Below are positions 52,139 through 60,456 of a DNA stretch of 64,000 nt, piece after piece. Origin of the DNA: UBA7985 sp965661545 (GTDB lineage Bacteria; Pseudomonadota; Alphaproteobacteria; UBA7985); the NCBI GenBank assembly GCA_965661545.1, contig CBFIEF010000011.1, positions 1 to 64,000 on the forward strand. Reading direction: 5' to 3'. The notes beneath the pieces are model-generated. The model worked only from the letters and a program-made list of their open reading frames with translations. It did no database searches and was not told the DNA's origin. Positions within the stretch are counted from its first letter, which is position 1. Each line of letters opens with the position of its first letter. Position numbers and translations under genes: made by a program.

Positions 52139-53293
52139 ATGACCTCGTACACCACGAACGTCTTGCTTGCCGGCGTCGCTGCTCTGCTTCTCGCAGGTTG
52201 CACAGCCATCTCGACTGACGGCACAGGCTCGACCCTCACAACGACAAGCTCCGGTGCAACACTGGGCTCGTCGACAACGACGACGACAACCACATCTGGC
52301 TTTTCGTCGTCCGCTAGCGGCTTCAGCTCTGGCTCCGCAGGCTTTGGTTCTGGGTTTGCTCAGAATGCTTCTGCGCAATCCGCTTCTTTCGGTCAGCCTC
52401 AAGGGCTGCAGGGTATGGACGCCAGCGCTTTCCCGCCGAACCCACTGCCCGGTGAGTGTTACGCACGGATCGCTTTGTCCGCGGTGACGCAAAACGTTGA
52501 AGAGCAAATCATGATCGAGCCTGCACGTCAGGAAGTTCGCATCATTCCAGCTCAGTTTGGCGACGTAACCGAAGAAGTGGTTGTCCGCGAAGCAACAACT
52601 GAACTTCTCACCGTCCCAGCGAGCTACACCACGGTTCAGGAAGAGGTGGTTGTCCGCCCTGCTGCGCGCCGCCTGATTCCCGTAGAGCCAATTTACGACA
52701 CGGTGATCGAAGAAATCGTTGTCGTGCCTGAGCGCACCGTATGGAAACCGGGTACAGGCCCTATTCAGAAGCTCGATGAAGCAACGGGCGAAATCCTGTG
52801 TTTGGTCACGGAGCCTGCTGTCACCAAGCAAGTTGAGCGCCGGGTTATGATCCAGCCTGCATCAACGCGCGAAGAAATCATTCCAGCGGTAACCGAGGTC
52901 GTTGAACGCGAAGTGGTTAACACCCCAGCTCGCGTCGAAGAGCGTCTGATCCCTGCTGAAACCCGCACGGTTACCCGTCGTGTTGAAGTGGTTCCTGCGC
53001 GGGAAGAGATCATCGAGATCCCACCTGTGTTCGATACAATCGCACGCGAAGTTGTTATCGAGCCAGCTCGGACCGAATGGCGTTCGATCCTCTGTGAGAC
53101 CAACACCACACCGGACATCATCCGTCGTATTCAGGTCTCGCTCCAGCAGCGTGGCTACTACAACGGCCCAGTTGACGGCATCTTTGGTCCGCTGTCTCAG
53201 CGCGCAATCGATGGTTTCCAGCGGGATAACGGTCAGGTTGGTACCGGCGTAACGATGGATACTTTGGGCTTACTGGGTGTATCTGCATTCTAA
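52139..53293 (+). CDS. Peptidoglycan-binding lipoprotein built of eight short repeats
   Basis: A 384-aa lipoprotein: signal with lipobox LLAGC (about 18-22), then a Ser/Thr/Gly-rich low-complexity linker (about 25-85), then eight units of about 24 residues with the pattern EEVVVxPAxxxxxxIPAxYxTV (u1 about 117 to u8 about 318), and a C-terminal PG_binding_1 domain (from about 320, IQVSLQQRGYYNGPVDGIFGPLSQRAIDGFQ in pieces). The repeats fall into two blocks of four, each ending in an RTxW segment and an ILC cysteine. Probably anchors the outer membrane to peptidoglycan. A terminator follows. The function is not known. Confidence 0.82.
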   Translation: MTSYTTNVLLAGVAALLLAGCTAISTDGTGSTLTTTSSGATLGSSTTTTTTTSGFSSSASGFSSGSAGFGSGFAQNASAQSASFGQPQGLQGMDASAFPPNPLPGECYARIALSAVTQNVEEQIMIEPARQEVRIIPAQFGDVTEEVVVREATTELLTVPASYTTVQEEVVVRPAARRLIPVEPIYDTVIEEIVVVPERTVWKPGTGPIQKLDEATGEILCLVTEPAVTKQVERRVMIQPASTREEIIPAVTEVVEREVVNTPARVEERLIPAETRTVTRRVEVVPAREEIIEIPPVFDTIAREVVIEPARTEWRSILCETNTTPDIIRRIQVSLQQRGYYNGPVDGIFGPLSQRAIDGFQRDNGQVGTGVTMDTLGLLGVSAF

Positions 53294-53333
53294 GCAAAGC
53301 CGTTGTCCGCGCGTTAGCCACAAATAATCAAAC

Positions 53334-53370
53334 AAAAAAGGGCAGTGACATTGGCGTCACTGCCCTTTTT
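53334..53370. terminator. Bidirectional intrinsic terminator
   Basis: A 10-bp stem GGGCAGTGAC (53340-53349) / GTCACTGCCC (53356-53365) with six-base loop, preceded by six A's and followed by five T's, so it works in both directions. It separates the convergent repeat-lipoprotein gene and the OmpA lipoprotein gene. Confidence 0.95.
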
Positions 53371-53404
53371 CTTTGTCATCCCGTCAAGCGAGACCGTTTA
53401 GCGC

Positions 53405-54067
53405 TTAGTAATCAGAAGCAGGGGAAAGCGTGATTTCAACGCGGCGGTTCTGGGCCTTGCCGTATTCGGTTGTATTGGATGCGATCGGGAAGCGCTCACC
53501 AAAGCCAACGGCAGACATCCGCGCGTACTCAACACCCTGCCCCGACAAGAAGTTACGAACCGCGGCAGAGCGCTGAACCGACAAATCCTGATTGTAACTA
53601 TCCGAACCGTCGCTGTCGGTGTGACCGGCGATTTGAATGGTGGTTTCAGGGTAGTTGATCATCACGTCAGCAACATTGCCCAAAACGGCAAAGAACGACG
53701 GCTTGATTTCATAACTTGCAACATCGAATGTTACTTCGGACGGCATGATCAAGCGCAGATCGTCACCCTGGCGCTCAATTGTCACGCCGGTGCCTTCCAG
53801 CGATTGACGCAACTCGCGCTCTTGATAGTCCATGTAGGCGCCGACACCGGCACCAACGACACCGCCAGCCAGAGCACCACGGAGCGCAGCGCGGCCTCGC
53901 TCGCCTTCTTCAGCCGTCACAGCGCCCACAAGACCGCCCAGGGCGGCACCAATGGCCGAACCGCCGCCGGTGTTGGTTAGCGTTGTTTGGCCTGTGTAAG
54001 GATCGGTTGCGACACAGCCACTCAAGACAAAGGTCAAGGCGACGGTACTCAGCAAAATCTTTTTCAT
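53405..54067 (-). CDS. OmpA-family lipoprotein with glycine zipper
   Basis: A 220-aa outer-membrane lipoprotein (signal MKKILLSTVALTFVLSGC, lipobox VLSGC). After it comes a glycine-zipper segment (GGGSAIGAALGGLVGAV and GALAGGVVGAGVGAYMDYQE, about 35-90) and a C-terminal OmpA domain (about 110-215) with the peptidoglycan-binding AGHTDSDGSDSYNQDLSVQRS region (as NxxLSxxRA-like) and ASNTTEYGKAQNRRVEI. Related to YiaD/Omp16-type proteins. I start at the ATG at 54067 because GGAG lies eight bases upstream; an ATG at 54073 is too close to it. Confidence 0.9.
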   Translation of the reverse strand: MKKILLSTVALTFVLSGCVATDPYTGQTTLTNTGGGSAIGAALGGLVGAVTAEEGERGRAALRGALAGGVVGAGVGAYMDYQERELRQSLEGTGVTIERQGDDLRLIMPSEVTFDVASYEIKPSFFAVLGNVADVMINYPETTIQIAGHTDSDGSDSYNQDLSVQRSAAVRNFLSGQGVEYARMSAVGFGERFPIASNTTEYGKAQNRRVEITLSPASDY

Positions 54068-54106
54068 TTTCATTACTCCAGCTTGTGAAGAATGACCCCA
54101 GTCCAC

Positions 54107-54317
54107 TGGCTGGTTCAGCAGCCCCCTGCAGCCTTGGGATCACCGTAAGACTATTCCACTAAAATGGACTAAAGCCATCAGGTTGTCTGTACGACTTTCG
54201 CGGCAAAACATTTTCCGCCGTAAATCCTTGTTTCGGTGTGTAACAAACCCGGCAAATTCGGCTATGAGGGGGCGACAATAAGTTTAAGCGCCCTGATCGA
54301 AAGGCCAACAGCCCTCT
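54107..54317. other. Divergent promoter region, OmpA lipoprotein / uup
   Basis: About 210 bases lie between the two divergent genes. No reading frame, terminator or recognised operator is seen. It should hold promoters for both. Confidence 0.35.
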
Positions 54318-56111
54318 ATGTCTGCTCAAACACCTTTGATTCGCCTCTCTGATTTGTTCCTCCGTCACTCGGATAAGGACTTATTCAAGGGCGTAACCAT
54401 GAGCATTTTCGCCAAGGATCGGATTTGCCTTGTGGGGCGGAATGGGACGGGCAAGTCGACGTTGCTGCGCATCATTGGCGGGCAAGCGGACTTTGATAAG
54501 GGCGAGCACTTTGTCCAACCGGGCACGCGCGTTGGCATCCTGCCCCAAGAACCCGATTTGTCCGCCTTTGCTTCCGTCCTCGACTACACCACCAGTGAAG
54601 GTGCAGAGCCGCACCGGGCCAAGATGTTCCTCGATAGCCTGTCACTGGCGCCGGAACAGGGGACGCAGGGGCTGTCAGGCGGCGAGCAGCGGCGCGCGGC
54701 TCTGGCCAAAGCGCTGGCCGAACAGCCAGACGTGCTATTGCTGGACGAGCCAACCAACCACCTCGATGTTGATACGATTGAATGGCTGGAGAACGAGATC
54801 CGCCGCTTCGAAGGCGCTATTCTGACCATCAGCCACGATCGGCGGTTTCTGGAAACGGTAACGGAGCAAGTGGCTTGGCTGGACCGAGGACGGGTTCAGC
54901 ATCTGGGCAAGAACTATCGGCACTTCGACGAGTGGGCAGAAAAGTTGCTCGAAGATGAAGCCCGCGATCTGGCCAAACTGAACAAGCTGATCGCCGAAGA
55001 AACGCAATGGTCGCGCGAAGGCATCTCCGCCCGTCGCACAAGGAATATGGGCCGGATGCGGCGACTGGAATCGCTACGCCAGGACCGGCGAAACCTCGTC
55101 GCGCGTCCGGGCCAAGTGCAGCTTGATAGCCTGACCAGCGGGCAATCTGGCCGTCGGGTGATCGAGGCGACGGACATCGCCAAAACCTATGGCGACCGCA
55201 CCATCATTGCGCCATTCTCAACCAAAATCATGCGGGGCGACCGTGTGGGTATCATTGGCCCCAATGGTGCGGGCAAGTCCACGTTGATCAAGATGCTGCT
55301 CGGTTCGCTGGAACCAGACACAGGCACTGTTTTTCGTGGCACGAACCTAGAACCGTTGGTGCTCGATCAGATGCGAACGACGCTGAAGCCCGGCACAACG
55401 GTTTGGGATTATTTGGCAGACGTGGGCGGTGATCAGATCATGGTGCGCGGTCAGCCTCGCCACGTTGTCTCTTACATGCGGGATTTCTTGTTCAGCGAGC
55501 GCGCAGCGCGGGCGCCGGTTGAGTCGCTGTCGGGTGGTGAGCGGAATCGCCTGACCTTGGCGAAAGGGCTGGCGAACCCCAGCAACCTGCTGGTGCTTGA
55601 CGAGCCGACAAACGATCTGGACCTCGAAACGCTGGATTTGCTGCAGGAAATTATTGCCGACTATGACGGAACAGTCCTGTTGGTTAGCCACGACCGTGAT
55701 TTCATCGATCGTCTTGTGACTTCTACCATTCTGTTCGACGGCAATGGCGGGCTGTTTGAGTATCCGGGCGGGTACTCGGATGCTCGGCGCCAGCATCAGA
55801 CGCGGCTGAAGGAACAATTGAATGTCGGAAAGTCGAAATCTGCGAAGAAGGAACCTGATCGCAAAAAGGGTTCGGCGGAAAAGAGCAAGCTGACCTATGC
55901 CGAGAAAATCCGTCTAGAGAAGCTTCCCGGCGAAATGGAAGCGCTCGAAGCCAACATCGCCAAGGGCGAGAGCCTGCTGACCGACCCCAACCTTTACGCC
56001 CGCGACCCGGACAAATTCAATCGGATCACCACCAAGCTGGGTGAGCTGCGCGAAAAGCTCGAAGAAGCCGAAATGGAGTGGTTGGAACTGGAGGAGAAAG
56101 CTGAAGGCTAA
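54318..56111 (+). CDS. uup: ABC-F ATPase Uup
   Basis: A 597-aa soluble ABC-F protein with two ATPase domains joined by a linker and a C-terminal coiled coil. Both Walker A motifs (GRNGTGKST, GPNGAGKST), both signatures (LSGGEQRRAALAKAL, LSGGERNRLTLAKGL) and both Walker B motifs are present. The C-terminal basic/acidic helical region (about 510-597) is the DNA-binding Uup-type tail. E. coli Uup is linked to transposon excision and ribosome function. A hairpin spans the stop codon. Confidence 0.95.
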   Translation: MSAQTPLIRLSDLFLRHSDKDLFKGVTMSIFAKDRICLVGRNGTGKSTLLRIIGGQADFDKGEHFVQPGTRVGILPQEPDLSAFASVLDYTTSEGAEPHRAKMFLDSLSLAPEQGTQGLSGGEQRRAALAKALAEQPDVLLLDEPTNHLDVDTIEWLENEIRRFEGAILTISHDRRFLETVTEQVAWLDRGRVQHLGKNYRHFDEWAEKLLEDEARDLAKLNKLIAEETQWSREGISARRTRNMGRMRRLESLRQDRRNLVARPGQVQLDSLTSGQSGRRVIEATDIAKTYGDRTIIAPFSTKIMRGDRVGIIGPNGAGKSTLIKMLLGSLEPDTGTVFRGTNLEPLVLDQMRTTLKPGTTVWDYLADVGGDQIMVRGQPRHVVSYMRDFLFSERAARAPVESLSGGERNRLTLAKGLANPSNLLVLDEPTNDLDLETLDLLQEIIADYDGTVLLVSHDRDFIDRLVTSTILFDGNGGLFEYPGGYSDARRQHQTRLKEQLNVGKSKSAKKEPDRKKGSAEKSKLTYAEKIRLEKLPGEMEALEANIAKGESLLTDPNLYARDPDKFNRITTKLGELREKLEEAEMEWLELEEKAEG

Positions 56112-56149
56112 GCGTGGCGCTCACCAGAGTGACTCAGCAGCACGCTTAG
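56108..56149. repeat. Inverted repeat spanning the uup stop codon
   Basis: CTAAGCGTG (56108-56116) is the exact reverse complement of CACGCTTAG (56141-56149), with a small inner inverted repeat TCAC-CAGA-GTGA in the loop. The uup stop codon TAA is within the left arm. There is no T-tract, so this is not a normal terminator. It may stabilise the mRNA 3' end. Confidence 0.5.
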
Positions 56150-56292
56150 GCCGAGCGCGGACAGCTCTTCCATCGTCTCAATCGACTTCATGCTTGAATG
56201 GGCCTCCTGCCCTCCCCTCCGTGGGTCTTGGGTTCTTAGACCATTCTGGCCTAAACACTGTTCTCAAACCCTAGCACGTTGAGCACCACACC

Positions 56293-57900
56293 ATGGCTTT
56301 GCTTCAAGAAGAGGTCGCTAGCCGGCGGACCTTTGCCATCATTTCTCACCCGGATGCGGGCAAGACCACGCTGACTGAAAAGCTGTTGCTGTTCGGTGGC
56401 GCGATCCAGCTTGCTGGCGCGGTCAAGGCTAAGGGCGACGCGCGACGCGGCGCGACGTCAGACTGGATGAAGGTTGAGCGCGAGCGGGGGATTTCCGTGA
56501 CCTCATCGGTGATGACCTACGCCTACAAGGACTGCATCTTCAATTTGTTGGATACTCCGGGCCACGGCGACTTTTCCGAGGACACGTACCGCACGCTCAC
56601 GGCGGTTGATTCAGCGGTGATGGTTATTGACGCGGCTAAGGGTATTGAGGCCCAGACGCTCAAACTGTTTGAAGTGTGCCGCTTGCGCGACGTGCCGATT
56701 GTAACCTTTGTAAACAAGCTCGACCGCGAAGCGCGCGAGACCTTTGAAATCCTTGACGAGATCGAACAAACATTGGCACTGGATGTTTCACCGGCCTCGT
56801 GGCCGATTGGTATGGGACGGCAGTTCAAGGGCTGTTACGACCTGCTAAACGACCAGTTCATCCCGGTTCACAACGACTCAAAGGGTGAAATGCCCCGCGA
56901 TGGTCTGAAAGTTTCGGGCGTTGATGATCCCGCGTTGGCCGACGTGCTTGAAGCCAGCGAGATCGATGCGCTGCAAGAAGGTGCGGACATGGCCAAGGAG
57001 CTGTGCCCGCCGTTTGACTTGGAAGCCTATCGCCAAGGCACTTTAACGCCCGTGTACTTCGGTTCTGCACTGAACAACTTTGGGGTTCGTGAATTGCTGG
57101 ACGGCTTGGCCAAATCGGCACCCTCGCCCCGGCCCCAAGCGGCTGTCATTAAGGGCGAAAAGACGGAAATCGAGCCAACCGCCAAAAAAGTCAGCGGTTT
57201 TGTCTTCAAGATCCAAGCGAACATGGATCCAAAGCACAGAGACCGTATTGCCTTCATGCGACTGGCGAGCGGGCATTTCAAAAAAGGTATGAAGCTGAAC
57301 CACCTGCGCTCCGGCAAGCAGATGACCATGCACAACCCTCAACTGTTCCTCGCTCAAGACCGCGCAACGGCGGAAGAAGCCTTTGCCGGTGACATCATCG
57401 GCATTCCGAACCATGGCAACCTGCGGATTGGTGACGCACTGACCGAAGGACAAGATCTGTCCTTTACCGGCATTCCATCGTTCGCGCCAGAATTGCTCCA
57501 GTCCGTCCGCCCAGTTGACCCGATGAAGGCAAAGCACTTGGGCAAGGCGCTGTTCCAGCTGGCTGAAGAAGGCGCAGCGCGGGTGTTTAAGCGGGTACTT
57601 GGCTCAGATTGGATTGTGGGCGTTGTTGGCGCGCTTCAATTCGATGTACTGGCGGACCGCATCCGGACAGAATATGAAATTCCCGTTAATTTTGAGCAGG
57701 TTAACCTGATGACTGCACGCTGGCTTCGCGCAGATGATCCAGCGATGCTCAAAAAAATCGTTGAGGAAAACCGAGGCGACATGGCGGCGGATCACAATGA
57801 AATCCCGGTGTTCTTGGCTCGAAACGCGTGGCATCTAGACCGCGCGCAGGATGATTACAAGGACGTCAATTTCCTTAAAACCATCGAGCAAGAAGTCTAA
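56293..57900 (+). CDS. prfC: Peptide chain release factor 3
   Basis: A 535-aa translational GTPase that recycles RF1/RF2 and contributes to quality control on the ribosome. G1 SHPDAGKTTLTEKLL, G3 DTPGHGDFSEDTYRT and G4 NKLDREARE are intact, and the domain II/III region is full length, so this is RF3 and not EF-G. RF3 is patchily distributed among alphaproteobacteria. Its stop codon overlaps the ATG of the next gene (TAATG). Confidence 0.96.
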   Translation: MALLQEEVASRRTFAIISHPDAGKTTLTEKLLLFGGAIQLAGAVKAKGDARRGATSDWMKVERERGISVTSSVMTYAYKDCIFNLLDTPGHGDFSEDTYRTLTAVDSAVMVIDAAKGIEAQTLKLFEVCRLRDVPIVTFVNKLDREARETFEILDEIEQTLALDVSPASWPIGMGRQFKGCYDLLNDQFIPVHNDSKGEMPRDGLKVSGVDDPALADVLEASEIDALQEGADMAKELCPPFDLEAYRQGTLTPVYFGSALNNFGVRELLDGLAKSAPSPRPQAAVIKGEKTEIEPTAKKVSGFVFKIQANMDPKHRDRIAFMRLASGHFKKGMKLNHLRSGKQMTMHNPQLFLAQDRATAEEAFAGDIIGIPNHGNLRIGDALTEGQDLSFTGIPSFAPELLQSVRPVDPMKAKHLGKALFQLAEEGAARVFKRVLGSDWIVGVVGALQFDVLADRIRTEYEIPVNFEQVNLMTARWLRADDPAMLKKIVEENRGDMAADHNEIPVFLARNAWHLDRAQDDYKDVNFLKTIEQEV

Positions 57901-58229
57901 TGAGCCGCAGCGCTGATTTTGGTGATTTGCCGATTGGCATGGCAATCAGCGCTGCGCAAAGACTGCACACGGCGGACAGCCTTGGGTTTTACGTGCGGCA
58001 GAAGGGCGATCCTGATCGGGGGTTGGTGATCCTCTATTTCGAGGATGAAAACACGCTGCTGACCCAAGAGCGTGACTACGAAACCGACCGGCTCATATGG
58101 CGGGAAACGGCGCTTTTGCGACCGGATGCGGGAGACCATCTGTCTCGTCTCGCGGCCAATGATCCCGATGCTTGGATCATTGAAATTGACGGCAGTCTTG
58201 AAAAAAACCCATTTACGCGCTTGGGATAA
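57900..58229 (+). CDS. DUF1491-like small protein
   Basis: A 109-aa cytosolic protein. It resembles DUF1491, a family nearly restricted to alphaproteobacteria, in the early GMAISAAQRLH helix, KGDPDRGLVIL and the final DAWIIEIDG. The function is unknown. Its start codon overlaps the prfC stop by one base, so translation should be coupled. The family assignment is from pattern memory and moderately certain. Confidence 0.62.
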   Translation: MSRSADFGDLPIGMAISAAQRLHTADSLGFYVRQKGDPDRGLVILYFEDENTLLTQERDYETDRLIWRETALLRPDAGDHLSRLAANDPDAWIIEIDGSLEKNPFTRLG

Positions 58230-58290
58230 ACCCCTCAGAGCGCTAAAGCTATAGAAACGCTCGATAAAAGCCTTAAGGATCATTCCACTT

Positions 58291-60456
58291 ATGAGTCGCT
58301 CCATCCTCGCCCTGTTCGCTGTGCTGTTTTTGTGTGTCGGAGGCATTATTGGCTGGGTCACTCGTGGCAGTGACTTTGGCGCTAACCTTGCTGCGGGCGA
58401 CCAAGGTCAAAATAGTGGCTTCGTTCAAGTCTCCGCACCGGAGCAAGCGCAGCTGGTCAGTGTCATGTCTGCGCTGGATGTCCCCGCAACGCCGCAATCC
58501 GGCTTGTCGGGAGACAACTTGGTCAACATCAGCGCCGCACTCTCAGCACTTCAGGACAAATCGAATGAAGTCGCCGCCGCTTTTGCTGAGCGTGACCGGG
58601 CGATCGAAGCGGCTCGTTCAGAAGCTCAGGTGGCTTTTGAGCAGAAAGAGGCTGACCTGACCGCATTGCTGGCTGTTGAGCGCAAAGACCTGCTGGATCT
58701 GGTCAGCGCGCTTGAGGGAGACGTTGAGGCCCGTGAAGCAGAGCTTGCCGTCGAACAGCAAGCGGCAGCTGAAACACAGCAAAAGTACGACGAAATTCTC
58801 GGCGAAGTGACTGCACTTCAGCTCGAGCGCGACGCCCTCGCCGCCGAAAAATCTCGGCTTTCTGATTTGGTATCTGTCGCTGAAGAGCGCCTGATTGCGA
58901 TTGGTGACGCAGACAGTGTGACGCTGATCATCAACCGCCGCGAGCTGAAAAAGAGCCTTGAGGACGCCAAAGCGGAAAAAACCGTTTTGCAGCAGACACT
59001 GTCTGACCTGTTGTCCCAGATTGACGCTGCGAAAGGCGAACTGGACGATTTGGCAAATGAGCAGCAAAGCGGTCAGCGCTTGCTGGAAGCGGTCCGGCTC
59101 GAGGGCCAACGCCTACTCGCCCGCCAAGAAGCGGCTGCAGCGGCTCTGGAGCCGGCTGAGAATGCTGTTTACGAAGCCCAGACCGATGCGGAGAACCTTC
59201 GCATTGAAGCAGCAACTTTGCGGTCCGAAGTCGCCGGTAAGATCGAAGAGCGAGAGATCATCATCGAGGCCATTGGCACTTTTGGCGCGACGGTTGCCGA
59301 AAGCGGCCAGGTTTTAATCAACGGCGACCCGATCACACCGGAAGTTGCGGTTGAGACTTTGAAACGCACTTTGGTTCGGGAACAAGAAGCCCGTGAGCGG
59401 TTGGTTGAAACCCAGACCCAACTGGAAGATCTGGCGCAAGAGCGCGCGGATATGGATGAGACCATCGGCGCGAAAGTAGAGCAACGCGCCGCGCTGCTTA
59501 CGGCAGAGGCACAAGCCGCTATTGCAGAAGCAGAAGCCGAAGTCGCTGCGATGCAAGCAAAACTGCTGACCGAAGCATCCGACCGCGAACGCGATCTGGA
59601 GCAGCAACTGGTCCAGTTGGAAGCGGATATGAACGCCCAAATCGCGTCTCAAGTCGCAAAGCGGGTGACTGAGGCGCTGGCCGCGTCCATCAACTCGACC
59701 GAAGCCGCGTTGAGCACCGAAGCACAAACCCGCGCCAGTGCTCAATACGAAGCCGAGAAAGCGCGTCTGATTGAAGACATTCAGGCTGAGGCGAACGCGC
59801 GACTGGAAAGCCAGCGCGCGACGCTGGTTGCCCGCTTTAATGAGCAAGTTGAAAACCGCGCTTCGGAGCTGGCAACCGAACTCGCTAATCGCCTGATGGC
59901 TGATGCGAAGGTTCAAGCCGCCCTGAATGGTGACGCCATCGCGGCGACGGCAGCGGCGCTGTCTGCTGATGTCACTGATCTTGATCAAAGCACCGCCATG
60001 GCCAATATCCGGGAGCGTCTTTACACCCGCCTCGTCAATGCAACAGCCACCGAGTTTGGCTATGTCCCCCGCGTGGTGGGAGAACGCCTGCTTCTGGCCT
60101 CAAACGGCCTGTTCCCCGTGGGCTCGCCCAATCTTTCCCGTGAAGGTCAGGAAGAGCTGCAAATTTTCGGCTTACAGCTGCAAAGCATTCTCAGCGATCT
60201 GGACGACGATGAATTCATGATCCGGGTCGATGGCCACGCCGATATCAAGCCATACCTGTTCTCTCCTTACGGAAACTGGGAGCTGTCCTCAGAGCGCGCT
60301 GTGAGCGTGGTCGAGTACCTCATCGAGAACACGGCCATTCCTGCCAGCCGATTGATGGTCGCTGCCTTTGGTGAGCATCAGCCGCTGGTTGAGGGTGACG
60401 ATGAAGCTGCGCAGCAGCAGAACCGCCGGATTGAGTTCAAGCTGGTCCGCCGCTAG
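58291..60456 (+). CDS. Long coiled-coil inner-membrane protein with C-terminal OmpA domain
   Basis: A 721-aa protein with one N-terminal transmembrane helix (about 5-25), a 500-residue Ala/Glu/Gln-rich helical region that is strongly coiled-coil-like (about 85-595), and a C-terminal OmpA/MotB-type domain (about 600-721) with FPVGSPNLSREGQEELQIFG, IRVDGHADIKPY, WELSSERAVSVVEYL and QQQNRRIEFKLV. It would span the periplasm from the inner membrane to the peptidoglycan, like TolA or MotB in layout but with a much longer rod. Function unknown. Its last 20 bases overlap the end of selO on the other strand. Confidence 0.8.
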   Translation: MSRSILALFAVLFLCVGGIIGWVTRGSDFGANLAAGDQGQNSGFVQVSAPEQAQLVSVMSALDVPATPQSGLSGDNLVNISAALSALQDKSNEVAAAFAERDRAIEAARSEAQVAFEQKEADLTALLAVERKDLLDLVSALEGDVEAREAELAVEQQAAAETQQKYDEILGEVTALQLERDALAAEKSRLSDLVSVAEERLIAIGDADSVTLIINRRELKKSLEDAKAEKTVLQQTLSDLLSQIDAAKGELDDLANEQQSGQRLLEAVRLEGQRLLARQEAAAAALEPAENAVYEAQTDAENLRIEAATLRSEVAGKIEEREIIIEAIGTFGATVAESGQVLINGDPITPEVAVETLKRTLVREQEARERLVETQTQLEDLAQERADMDETIGAKVEQRAALLTAEAQAAIAEAEAEVAAMQAKLLTEASDRERDLEQQLVQLEADMNAQIASQVAKRVTEALAASINSTEAALSTEAQTRASAQYEAEKARLIEDIQAEANARLESQRATLVARFNEQVENRASELATELANRLMADAKVQAALNGDAIAATAAALSADVTDLDQSTAMANIRERLYTRLVNATATEFGYVPRVVGERLLLASNGLFPVGSPNLSREGQEELQIFGLQLQSILSDLDDDEFMIRVDGHADIKPYLFSPYGNWELSSERAVSVVEYLIENTAIPASRLMVAAFGEHQPLVEGDDEAAQQQNRRIEFKLVRR

